DNA of 64,000 nt, taken from the NCBI RefSeq assembly GCF_003075045.1, contig NZ_QCZD01000001.1, forward strand, positions 1,266,967-1,330,966. Direction: 5' to 3'. Positions 1 through 7,816 of this stretch are shown here, one piece after another. The translations under genes and the position numbers were made by a program. Position 1 is the first letter of the stretch, and every line of letters begins with the position of its first letter. The notes below the pieces were generated by a model that was not told the origin of the DNA, did no database searches, and saw nothing but the letters and a program-made list of their open reading frames with translations. This stretch comes from Maribacter litoralis. Its GTDB lineage: Bacteria; Bacteroidota; Bacteroidia; Flavobacteriales; Flavobacteriaceae.

Positions 1-58
1 AATCATTTTAAATAATACTCCCTTTATAACATATTGATTCATTAAAAATTATTTCCAT

Positions 59-78
59 CAAACTGTAACAAACTGTAA
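59..78. repeat. Tandem 10-bp direct repeat in front of the first ECF sigma gene
   Basis: CAAACTGTAA occurs twice back to back (59-68 and 69-78). The junction of the two copies creates the TGTAACA proposed as the -35 element of the sigma operon. The copies are perfect. A 10-bp period is about one helical turn, so the repeat could also be a binding site for a regulator. Confidence 0.6.
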
Positions 79-91
79 TTTGGTTCATCTT
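64..91 (+). promoter_or_regulatory. Candidate ECF-type promoter of the sigma/anti-sigma operon
   Basis: TGTAACA at 64-70, a 15-nt spacer, then CATCTT at 86-91. The start codon lies at 111. TGTAACA followed by AA also occurs upstream of the second ECF sigma gene (19974), with the same 15-nt spacing to AGACTA. Two unrelated sigma genes sharing this arrangement suggests autoregulation by ECF-type promoters. The -10 hexamers agree only partly, so the -10 assignment is an inference. Confidence 0.45.
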
Positions 92-110
92 TCAATAAAC
101 CAATCACTTT

Positions 111-665
111 TTGAGCCAACAAAGAGAACATATTGATGAGCTAGTGCAATTGTGCTTAGCCGGTAAACAGAGTGCACAGCTAGAAGTGTACAACAGGTAT
201 TACAAGGCCATGTACAATACATCTCTCAGAATTGTAAAAGACACTGCCCAAGCAGAAGACATTATGCAAGAATCGTTTCTAAGCGCATTTACGAAACTGC
301 ATACTTTTAAAGGGGAAGTAACTTTTGGATCCTGGTTAAAGCGTATTGTTATCAATAACAGTATACATCAATATAGAAAGCAACAGAAAAAAAACGAAGT
401 TGCTTTAGATGAAGTATTGTACAAGGTCGAAGATAATGACGGAATTGCATCTGACCATGTGTTTACAGAACTAAAGGCTCAAAAAGTGATGGAAACCATG
501 AAAGATTTAAAAGACAACTACAGAATTTCTTTGACCTTACATCTAATTGAAGGGTTCGATTATGATGAAATTAGTGAAATAATGAACATTAGTTATGCCA
601 ATTGCAGAACTACCGTTTCACGAGCAAAAGAAAGTTTAAGAAAGAAATTAACACTCGCAGTTTAA
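111..665 (+). CDS. ECF-family RNA polymerase sigma factor
   Basis: A 184-residue sigma-70 family protein that would direct RNA polymerase to a small regulon. Region 2 covers about residues 20-90 and contains the typical AEDIMQESF stretch followed by a conserved tryptophan (FGSWLKRI). Region 4 covers about residues 120-180 and has a helix-turn-helix (YDEISEIMNISYANCRTTV). The start is TTG: no ATG occurs in frame before residue 31, which would cut into region 2. The stop overlaps the next start as TAATG, so it is translationally coupled to the putative anti-sigma gene. Family assignment is firm. The signal it responds to is unknown, though the co-transcribed exported proteins suggest an envelope cue. 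Confidence 0.93.
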   Translation: MSQQREHIDELVQLCLAGKQSAQLEVYNRYYKAMYNTSLRIVKDTAQAEDIMQESFLSAFTKLHTFKGEVTFGSWLKRIVINNSIHQYRKQQKKNEVALDEVLYKVEDNDGIASDHVFTELKAQKVMETMKDLKDNYRISLTLHLIEGFDYDEISEIMNISYANCRTTVSRAKESLRKKLTLAV

Positions 666-1228
666 TGAAGAAAGATACTATTGACGAGCTTTTTAATAAG
701 CTACAGGACAAAATGGATTATGCTGAACCCACTAGCGGGCACGAACAACGGTTTTTAGATAAATTGAACGCGTCTAAAGGTGTGGCAACACTTGCACCGA
801 AGAAAAAGAATAATTGGTTGCTTTTTCTTTCGGTCGCAGCATCGATTGCCATTTTATTATCGGTAGGGCTATCGCAATTTAATACAGCAACAAGTATTGA
901 AGAAAAGGTTGCCGAGATTTCTCCCGAAGCTTCTAAAACACAGTTCTATTTCGCAAACTTAATCGAAGAGCAGGTAAAGGAACTAAATTCAGAAAAATCA
1001 CCGGAAACAGAAAAAATTATCAACGATACCATGGCGCAATTGAAAAAGCTTCAATTGAACTATACCAAAATGGAACAAGACCTATTAAATGGTGGCAATA
1101 GCAAATTAATATTAAGTGCTATGATCACAAATTTCCAAACAAGAATTGACCTTTTAAACGAGGTAATGATACAGATTGAGAATATTAAATCAATAAAAAA
1201 ATCAAATGATGAAAACTTTACTATATAA
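665..1228 (+). CDS. Probable membrane-bound anti-sigma factor
   Basis: A 187-residue single-pass membrane protein. The first 45 or so residues are charged and cytosolic, one hydrophobic helix follows (about residues 51-70, WLLFLSVAASIAILLSVGL), and the rest is a charged helical periplasmic part likely to form a coiled coil. This is the layout of an anti-sigma factor, with an N-terminal sigma-binding part inside and a sensor part outside. I chose ATG 665 because it shares a base with the sigma stop codon; the frame stays open to 602 but that extension lies inside the sigma gene. No recognised domain such as a zinc anti-sigma motif is visible, so the role is inferred from position and topology. 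Confidence 0.7.
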   Translation: MKKDTIDELFNKLQDKMDYAEPTSGHEQRFLDKLNASKGVATLAPKKKNNWLLFLSVAASIAILLSVGLSQFNTATSIEEKVAEISPEASKTQFYFANLIEEQVKELNSEKSPETEKIINDTMAQLKKLQLNYTKMEQDLLNGGNSKLILSAMITNFQTRIDLLNEVMIQIENIKSIKKSNDENFTI

Positions 1229-2300
1229 ATATACTTGGTTGCTACTTTTAGCTTTTACAACTGTAGCAAGCGCGAACGAAACCTCTTTTGACGGCAAGCA
1301 TACCCGAGAAAAGACCATTAAAAAAGAATTTAACGTAAGTGCCAACGCTCTACTAAAAATAGACAACTCTTACGGCAATCTGAATATTACTTCTTGGAAC
1401 GAGAATAGAGTGGTCATTGAGGTACACATAAAGACCAACGGCAACAACGAGGACAAGGTTCAAAAAAAATTAGATGAAATTTCTGTTGATTTTGAAGCTA
1501 ACAACGAAAAAGTCTATGCAAAAACTATTTTCAACAAAAGCAATAATGGCTGGGGATGGAGCTGGGGAAATAACAATAATGTGAACATGCAGATCAATTA
1601 CACCATCAAAGTTCCTGTTAAGAATAATGTGGACCTAAGTAATGATTACGGAAATATTATCTTGGACAGAATAGATGGGCATGCAAAAATAAATTGCGAT
1701 TATGGTAGGTTAGAACTTGGTGAACTTAGGGGGCGTAATAACCGCTTAAACTTTGATTATACCTCAAAATCTACCATTGGTTTTATCAATAGTGGAGAAA
1801 TTAGAGCAGATTACTCTGGCTTTACCATTGAAAAAGCAGGCGACCTCCACATCAATGCAGATTATACCAATGCCAGTATTCATAAAATGGGCAACTTGAA
1901 TTATACCAGTGATTATGGTAATATGGATGTTGAAGAACTACAGAGCATAGATGGCAATGGCGATTACATAACGGTTAAGCTAGGTGAAGTGCATGGTGAC
2001 GTTTCCATTACTGCAGATTATGGATCTATTAGAATTGACGAACTTGCAGCAGATGCTGGCGATGTAGAAATTAGAACGGATTATACAGGAGTTAAAATTG
2101 GATACAACAGTGCCTATCACTTCGATTTCGATATCTCTACGAGTTACGCTGGCGTAAGCGGAAAAGACGATTTTACCATTAACATCAGCACAGAAAAATC
2201 TTCCGACAAGCACTATGAAGGGTTTTATGGCTCTAAAGGAAGTGGCAATAAAATAACGCTGTCAAGTGACTATGGCGGCATAAGCTTTAGTAAAAAATAA
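1206..2300 (+). CDS. Exported DUF4097-type beta-solenoid protein
   Basis: A 364-residue protein with an N-terminal signal peptide (cleavage probably after VASA, about residue 23). The mature part has a recurring short motif every 15-25 residues built on D-Y-G or D-Y-T/S: SYGNLNI, NDYGNIIL, CDYGRLEL, DYSGFTI, DYTNASI, DYGNMDV, DYGSIRI, DYTGVKI, DYGGISF. That periodicity fits a right-handed beta-solenoid as in the DUF4097 (putative adhesin) family. It overlaps the end of the anti-sigma gene by 23 nt and precedes a second solenoid protein, so all four genes look like one transcript. It is probably periplasmic or on the cell surface. Its biochemical function is unknown. Confidence 0.8.
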   Translation: MMKTLLYKYTWLLLLAFTTVASANETSFDGKHTREKTIKKEFNVSANALLKIDNSYGNLNITSWNENRVVIEVHIKTNGNNEDKVQKKLDEISVDFEANNEKVYAKTIFNKSNNGWGWSWGNNNNVNMQINYTIKVPVKNNVDLSNDYGNIILDRIDGHAKINCDYGRLELGELRGRNNRLNFDYTSKSTIGFINSGEIRADYSGFTIEKAGDLHINADYTNASIHKMGNLNYTSDYGNMDVEELQSIDGNGDYITVKLGEVHGDVSITADYGSIRIDELAADAGDVEIRTDYTGVKIGYNSAYHFDFDISTSYAGVSGKDDFTINISTEKSSDKHYEGFYGSKGSGNKITLSSDYGGISFSKK

Positions 2301-2314
2301 TCAATCAATTAAAA

Positions 2315-3049
2315 ATGAAAATCATGAAAAAATTAAGTGTACTATTATTCGCAGGGTTCATCTCCCTATCTTGTTCAGCGCAGTGGGGAAAGACCATTAA
2401 AGGAAATGGTAACAATGTTACTATTGAAAGAAATACAGGTGATTATGACGGAGTAGCTGTTTCGGGCTGGTTTGATGTTGACCTGGTTGCTGGCAGCGAA
2501 GGAGAGATCACCTTAAAAGGCGAAGAAAATCTTCTAGAATATATCATCACCGAGGTAAAAGATGGAAAACTAGTAATTAAAACGGAAAAAGGCGTAAACC
2601 TAAAATCAAGCAACTGGAAATCTGGAATTCATATTACCGTACCTGTAGAATCTATTAGTTCTGTTGCAATGTCCGGATCAGGAGATATCGTAGGCAAAAC
2701 AAAAATTAAATCAGATAAATTTAGCACTGCCATGTCTGGATCAGGTGATATTACTTTAGATATTGATACCAGATCCATTTCAGCAACAATGTCCGGTTCT
2801 GGTGATATTTCACTAACCGGAAGCACTACAGATTTTGAAGCCACCATTTCGGGCAGTGGAGACATTGAAGCCTATGATCTAGAAGCAGATAATGTAAATG
2901 CTACTATTTCTGGATCTGCAGATATACAGGTAACCGCCAATAAATCTTTAAAGGCAAGGGTTTCTGGTTCCGGCGATATTTCCTATAGAGGTAATCCTGA
3001 AAAAGTAAATACAAAAACCTCTGGTTCCGGCGACATTTCAAAAGGATAA
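2315..3049 (+). CDS. Exported head GIN domain protein (DUF2807)
   Basis: A 244-residue exported protein. The signal sequence ends near LSCSAQ; the Cys there could be lipidated but the lipobox is imperfect. The C-terminal half carries seven copies of an SGSGDI-type motif (one is SGSADI), typical of the head GIN / putative auto-transporter adhesin domain, which folds as stacked beta-strands. ATG 2315 is used; ATG 2324 three codons on is equally possible. Distance from the previous stop is 14 nt and a terminator follows at 3087, so it closes the sigma operon. Likely a surface or periplasmic structural protein induced by the sigma factor. Confidence 0.85.
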   Translation: MKIMKKLSVLLFAGFISLSCSAQWGKTIKGNGNNVTIERNTGDYDGVAVSGWFDVDLVAGSEGEITLKGEENLLEYIITEVKDGKLVIKTEKGVNLKSSNWKSGIHITVPVESISSVAMSGSGDIVGKTKIKSDKFSTAMSGSGDITLDIDTRSISATMSGSGDISLTGSTTDFEATISGSGDIEAYDLEADNVNATISGSADIQVTANKSLKARVSGSGDISYRGNPEKVNTKTSGSGDISKG

Positions 3050-3086
3050 AAACATAAGATCAAAATAGCGAACAATCAATTCAACC

Positions 3087-3111
3087 AAGCCTCTTTTAAA
3101 GGGGCTTTTTT
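3087..3111 (+). terminator. Rho-independent terminator of the sigma operon
   Basis: AAGCCTC pairs with GGGGCTT (one G-U pair), followed by a run of six T. The right arm and T-run form the last codons (K-K-P-L-stop) of the convergent MFS gene, so the signal is embedded in that gene's 3' end. Confidence 0.75.
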
Positions 3112-4427
3112 GATTCTCGTACGCGCACAAGTAAAATCATCCCTATTAGAAAAAAAACACCCAAAAAGATTATCGAACTCCTCATACTACCTGTTTTTTG
3201 AGCAATAGCCCCGTATAAAAAGGTTCCGATAATAATTCCTATTTTTTCAGCTACATCGTAAAAACTAAAGAACGATGTGGTATCTGTAGTATTCGGTAAA
3301 AACTTAGAATACGTAGACCTAGACAATGCTTGTATACCGCCCATAACCAAGCCTACACAACCTGCCGCAATATAAAAATCGGTTGGTGTAATCACAAAAT
3401 AGGCATAAATACAGATTGCTACCCAAAGAGCGTTTACAACGATCAAAGTTTTAATGTTCCCAAATTTTTCTGATGCCCTTGCCGTAACCGTAGCACCTAA
3501 TATTGCTACCAGTTGAATAACCAAAATACTAATGATCAACCCTGTTGTTCTTTCTGAGTCGGTACCCCAAGCTATTTCTTCCTCTCCAAAATAAGTGGCT
3601 ATCAACATTACGGTCTGTACCGCCATGCTATATACAAAAAATGCACCTAAATATCTTTTCAGTTTAACCTGCTCGCCCAACTGATGCCATACCTGTTTTA
3701 ATTCCCTAAAACCATTTAAAACGATATTGGTACGCTCCCCTTCTTTTTTATAACCCTGTGGCAAATAATAGAAACTGTATTGTGCAAAAACGATCCACCA
3801 AATACCTACGGTTACAAACGAATATTTCATCGCTTTTATTTCTGCCGCACCAGCTTCATCTGTGGTTATCCCAAAAAAATCCGGCTTCATTACCATCGCC
3901 AAATTAAACACCAAAAGAACAACACTACCAATATACCCAAGTGTAAATCCTTTTGCGCTAATAGCATCTTGCTGTTTTGGAAATGCAACATCTGGCAAGT
4001 ATGAGTTATTAATGGCAAAACTTACCCAAAATCCCACGAGGCCAAAAAAGTAACACACCAAGCCTATGTATATATTCTCTAGAGAAAACCAGTACAGCCC
4101 TATACAAGAAAAACCGCCTAAATAGCAGAAGAATTTCATGAACACCTTTTTATTACCTAGGTAATCTGCAACTCCTGAAATTAAAGGTGTTATTATGGCG
4201 ATAAATACAAAAGCCAATGATGTAGTGTAACTAATTAATGGAGCTCTTGCAATTTGCCCTCCAAAGATGGTCACTTTTTCAATACCTGCAATTCTAAAGA
4301 GTGCTCCGTAAAATATAGGAAAAATGGCAGATGAGATAACCAAGCTATAAACGGAATTTGCCCAGTCGTAAAAGGCCCAAGCATTCAACAATTTTCTACT
4401 ACCTTTTAAAACTAGTGTCTTTCCCAT
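3096..4427 (-). CDS. MFS transporter of the UMF1/Atg22-like family
   Basis: A 443-residue polytopic membrane protein with about 12 hydrophobic segments. The N-terminal LLNAWAFYDWANSVYSLV is the hallmark of the UMF1 branch of the major facilitator superfamily, related to the yeast vacuolar effluxer Atg22. Substrate is unknown; some relatives move amino acids or other small metabolites. I chose ATG 4427: the frame extends to 4466, but that extension would be read through the terminator hairpin of the upstream gene (4440-4463), which makes it unlikely to be coding. The 3' end overlaps the terminator of the opposite-strand operon. Confidence 0.88.
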   Translation of the reverse strand: MGKTLVLKGSRKLLNAWAFYDWANSVYSLVISSAIFPIFYGALFRIAGIEKVTIFGGQIARAPLISYTTSLAFVFIAIITPLISGVADYLGNKKVFMKFFCYLGGFSCIGLYWFSLENIYIGLVCYFFGLVGFWVSFAINNSYLPDVAFPKQQDAISAKGFTLGYIGSVVLLVFNLAMVMKPDFFGITTDEAGAAEIKAMKYSFVTVGIWWIVFAQYSFYYLPQGYKKEGERTNIVLNGFRELKQVWHQLGEQVKLKRYLGAFFVYSMAVQTVMLIATYFGEEEIAWGTDSERTTGLIISILVIQLVAILGATVTARASEKFGNIKTLIVVNALWVAICIYAYFVITPTDFYIAAGCVGLVMGGIQALSRSTYSKFLPNTTDTTSFFSFYDVAEKIGIIIGTFLYGAIAQKTGSMRSSIIFLGVFFLIGMILLVRVRESKKPL

Positions 4428-4439
4428 ATATAAAAATAA

Positions 4440-4463
4440 AAGCCGTTCATTTCTGAACGGCTT
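4440..4463 (-). terminator. Hairpin between the M48 protease and MFS genes
   Basis: A perfect 10-bp stem (AAGCCGTTCA / TGAACGGCTT) with a 4-nt loop. On the minus strand the stem is followed by TTTTATTTTTA. It lies 24 nt after the M48 stop and only 13 nt before the MFS start codon, so it either ends the M48 transcript or attenuates read-through into the transporter. Confidence 0.8.
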
Positions 4464-4486
4464 CAATATACAATATTCTTAAATCT

Positions 4487-5296
4487 TTATTTAAAACTGG
4501 TTACCCCAAATTTTGCGGCTTCGGCTGCTGCATCTGGCGCCCATGCCGTAAGATTATTAATTCTCGTGTCATTAGATGGGTGCGTACTCATAAACTCCGG
4601 TGGCGACTCACCACCACTATTTGCCTTCATTCTTTTCCATAATTCTGCAGCTTCATAAGGATCATAACCCGCTATAGCCATAATCTGCAAACCTATTCTA
4701 TCCGCTTCTGTCTCATGACTTCTACTAAATGGAAGCATACCCAAATATTGCGTACCAACACCGTAAGCCTGGTTGAAAATACCTAAAGTCTGTTCGTTTT
4801 TAATAGCAACATTACCGGCTACAGCACCCAATTGTTGCAGTGTACCGGCACTCATACGCTGAGCTCCGTGATCAGCTAAAGCGTGTGCCACCTCATGCCC
4901 CATTACTACGGCAACACCCGTTTCAGTTTGGGTAATTGGCAATATACCGGTATAAAAAACAATTTTACCACCTGGCATACACCAAGCATTTACAGTTTCA
5001 TCTTTTACCAAATTATACTCCCAAGCATAATCTTGCAAGTACCCAGGGTGACCATTTGCGGTCAACCAACGCTCAGCTGCAGAAGATATTCTTTGTCCTA
5101 CCCTTGTTATCATTTGGGCATCTTCCGTACCGGTAACTACGTTATTCTCCGTTAGAAATTGATCGTACTGGGCAAAGGCAGATGGAAACACCTGACTATT
5201 AGGATAAAAGTTCAAAGTTTTTTGCCCCGTAAAGGGATTAACCTTGCATGCAGATACGCCTAAAAAGACGAATATTATTAATACTAGTTTTTTCAT
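4487..5296 (-). CDS. M48-family metallopeptidase lipoprotein
   Basis: A 269-residue zinc protease. The signal sequence ends in a lipobox-like GVSAC, with lipidated Cys at 17. The zinc site is HEVAH (His134, Glu135, His138), with the third ligand in ETEAD (Glu195), the M48 pattern shared with BepA/LoiP-type periplasmic proteases. Likely anchored to the outer membrane on the periplasmic side and involved in envelope protein quality control. Its promoter overlaps the end of the upstream GH31 gene (5329-5357). The downstream hairpin suggests it is mostly monocistronic. Confidence 0.92.
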   Translation of the reverse strand: MKKLVLIIFVFLGVSACKVNPFTGQKTLNFYPNSQVFPSAFAQYDQFLTENNVVTGTEDAQMITRVGQRISSAAERWLTANGHPGYLQDYAWEYNLVKDETVNAWCMPGGKIVFYTGILPITQTETGVAVVMGHEVAHALADHGAQRMSAGTLQQLGAVAGNVAIKNEQTLGIFNQAYGVGTQYLGMLPFSRSHETEADRIGLQIMAIAGYDPYEAAELWKRMKANSGGESPPEFMSTHPSNDTRINNLTAWAPDAAAEAAKFGVTSFK

Positions 5297-5328
5297 TTTT
5301 ATTCATTTTAGTTAATGGTTGAATATTA

Positions 5329-5357
5329 CAAAGTTATTCTTTTCCTGATAAATGCAA
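5329..5357 (-). promoter_or_regulatory. Bacteroidota-type promoter of the M48 gene
   Basis: On the minus strand: TTG (5357-5355), 18 nt, then TAACTTTG (5336-5329), an exact TAnnTTTG -7 element at a canonical distance. The M48 start codon is 33 nt further on. The -7 element contains the stop codon of the GH31 gene. Confidence 0.65.
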
Positions 5358-7736
5358 TAAGGTAAAGTTTTTGTCTATTAGCAAATCATTACTTTCATTA
5401 CTGCTAACAGTGTGTAGGGGTATTTCTTCATTATCTATCTTAACACTATCTATTTCAAACGGAAGACCGTGAAAATTTAGCCTCATTTTTTCATACTCAG
5501 TATTAAAAGTACCGTCTTTGAACAACTGAATGACCAAGGAATTATCTTTACCGATCAGCTTATAATTACTTAACGAATATCTTCCCTTTTTATAATCATA
5601 ACCATTATTGGCATCTTCATAAACCTCTGAAGTTTCAGTTCCTTCCTTATAATAGACATCTAACACAAGTTCTTCAATTTTCTTCTCGCCCACATATTGC
5701 TGTACAGGATATTTTGGTATAATGGAGCCTGCCTTTACAAAAATTGGAATCATATCCAATGCTGCCGCAACCCATTTTTCTTTACCACCCTCTACATACT
5801 CATTAGTCCAAAAATCGTACCATTCACCTCTAGGCACGTACATTCTACGTCCTTGTGCATTAGGCTCTTGTATTGGGCAGACTAATATTTTATCGCCAAA
5901 AATAAACTCATCGGTTCTAAAATGAGTTTGATTATCCTCTTGATCAAAAAAGACCAAAGACTGTACCATTGGTATGTTCTCTTTGGTATACTTGTAGAAC
6001 ATTGTATATAGATAAGGTAATAATTGATAACGCAGTTCTACAAATTTTCGAACGATATCCGTAATTTCAGAACCGAACGACCAAGGTTCTTGATCTCCAT
6101 GATCACCACTAGAATGTACTCTACAAAAGGGATGAAAAATACCCAACTGTACCCATCTCGCAAATAATTCGCCATCGGGCTGCTCGGCAAATCCACCTAT
6201 ATCTGAGCCTACAAAAGAATAACCGCTTAAGCACATACGCTGCACTTGTACATTGGCGATCCATAAATGCTCCCATGTGGCAACGTTATCTCCCGTCCAC
6301 GTTGAAGAATATCTCTGCGTACCTGAAAACGCAGCTCTTGTAATTACAAATGGTCTTTTGGGGTACACATACTTTTTAACTCCTTCATAAGTTGCCCTTA
6401 CCATTTGCATTCCATACACATTGTGGGCCTTTCTGTGGGTACATGGGTGACCATCATAATTATGTCTAGTATCTAAAGGAGCTGTTTTGGATGGCACCTC
6501 CATAACGGCAGGTTCGTTCATATCGTTCCAAACTGCGTGCACTCCTAAGTCTGACATGAATTCTTTATATAATTCTGCCCACCATTCGCGTACTTTGGGG
6601 TTTGTAAAATCCGGAAAATTACATTCTCCCGGCCATACCTTACCGTGCATTAATGGACCATCTCCTCTTTTACAGAAATAACCGTTCTCAAGCGCTTCAT
6701 TGTATATCCAATAGTCTCGATCAACCTTAATACCCGGATCAATCATTACCACGGTCTTGAAACCGTCTTCCTCAAGCTCTTGAATCATTCGTTTTGGATC
6801 GGGAAAATGATTTTTATCCCAGGTAAAACATCTAAACCCATCCATGTAATCTATATCCAAATAAATAGCATCACAAGGAATTTGCAATTTTCTAAATTCG
6901 CTGGCAATTTCCTTTACGTTACTTTCTGGATAATAACTCCATTTAGATTGATGAAAGCCTAATGCCCACATAGGTGGCAATTCTGGCGTACCGGTAAGGC
7001 TAGAATATGAACTTACAACCTTGGGCATATCTGGACCAAAAATGAAATAATAATTCATTTCGCCGCCCTCTGCCCAAAAACTGGTAATATTTCTACGTTC
7101 TTGAGAGAAATCGAAACCTGTTTTAAAACTATTGTCAAAATATATACCGTAGGCTATACCTTTATTTAACCCAACATAAAAGGGAATGGCCTTATACAAG
7201 GGATCCTGCTCTTTTGCATAGGCAAATTGATCTGTTACCCAATTTTCTACTCTCTTGCCTTTTAAATTGCTATGCATGGCCTTATCGCCCATACCGTAAA
7301 AACTTTCGCCCGATTGAGTAATCTTACTCATCTTTACCGTATTACCACCATACTCATAGTTTTCCTCCCAGTGAAACCCTAATTCATCTTCATTGATAAT
7401 AGTACCGTCTAAATCAGAAATTTGGGTACGAAGCGTTTTCTTATCGACCAATACATTTAACCGTGCCGTTGAAATAATATATTCCGTATCATTCTCAACT
7501 ACTTCTAGTTTACTGTAGCCCATAGTTGCTTCAGGGTCTATGGCATAAGAAAAGTCTGGTTCAAAATTATAATTGGTAGCATACCTAAAACGTATGATAC
7601 TACCTCTTAGAATTGTTATTTGTAATACTACGCCGTTATCTGTTGTGAAGTAGAACTTATCAGTATCCTGTGCAAATTCAACGATGTGGTTTGGATATAA
7701 ATTGCCTTTATATTCAAGCTCTGTATTTGTTATCAT
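5334..7736 (-). CDS. Glycoside hydrolase family 31 alpha-glucosidase
   Basis: An 800-residue enzyme that releases alpha-linked glucose or related sugars from non-reducing ends. The catalytic core shows the GH31 nucleophile in WNDMNEP (Asp405) and the acid/base region WTGDN (Asp483). An N-terminal beta-sandwich (about residues 1-225) precedes the TIM barrel and a C-terminal beta domain follows. There is no signal peptide, so it should act in the cytoplasm. It follows glgB with an 80-nt gap in the same direction, so the pair likely handles glycogen or alpha-glucan breakdown products. An alternative specificity (alpha-xylosidase or transglucosidase) cannot be excluded. Confidence 0.93.
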   Translation of the reverse strand: MITNTELEYKGNLYPNHIVEFAQDTDKFYFTTDNGVVLQITILRGSIIRFRYATNYNFEPDFSYAIDPEATMGYSKLEVVENDTEYIISTARLNVLVDKKTLRTQISDLDGTIINEDELGFHWEENYEYGGNTVKMSKITQSGESFYGMGDKAMHSNLKGKRVENWVTDQFAYAKEQDPLYKAIPFYVGLNKGIAYGIYFDNSFKTGFDFSQERRNITSFWAEGGEMNYYFIFGPDMPKVVSSYSSLTGTPELPPMWALGFHQSKWSYYPESNVKEIASEFRKLQIPCDAIYLDIDYMDGFRCFTWDKNHFPDPKRMIQELEEDGFKTVVMIDPGIKVDRDYWIYNEALENGYFCKRGDGPLMHGKVWPGECNFPDFTNPKVREWWAELYKEFMSDLGVHAVWNDMNEPAVMEVPSKTAPLDTRHNYDGHPCTHRKAHNVYGMQMVRATYEGVKKYVYPKRPFVITRAAFSGTQRYSSTWTGDNVATWEHLWIANVQVQRMCLSGYSFVGSDIGGFAEQPDGELFARWVQLGIFHPFCRVHSSGDHGDQEPWSFGSEITDIVRKFVELRYQLLPYLYTMFYKYTKENIPMVQSLVFFDQEDNQTHFRTDEFIFGDKILVCPIQEPNAQGRRMYVPRGEWYDFWTNEYVEGGKEKWVAAALDMIPIFVKAGSIIPKYPVQQYVGEKKIEELVLDVYYKEGTETSEVYEDANNGYDYKKGRYSLSNYKLIGKDNSLVIQLFKDGTFNTEYEKMRLNFHGLPFEIDSVKIDNEEIPLHTVSSNESNDLLIDKNFTLLHLSGKE

Positions 7737-7816
7737 GAATTCTAAATTATTAGCTAAACAGTCGGTAAATCAGAAATTCTTACAATTGGATTTAATTAAA
7801 CGACAACTTACTATGT

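Noticed and set aside
602-664. Upstream extension of the anti-sigma reading frame to 602
   Set aside because: The extension lies wholly inside the sigma gene, and ATG 665 forms the TAATG overlap expected for coupled genes.
2660-3047. Repeated units in the head GIN gene as a CRISPR-like array
   Set aside because: Repeats are in-frame codons for SGSGDI with varied codon use and no uniform spacers.
4428-4466. Longer N-terminus for the MFS protein (start at 4466)
   Set aside because: It would be encoded by the terminator hairpin of the upstream gene, and the family N-terminus begins near 4427.
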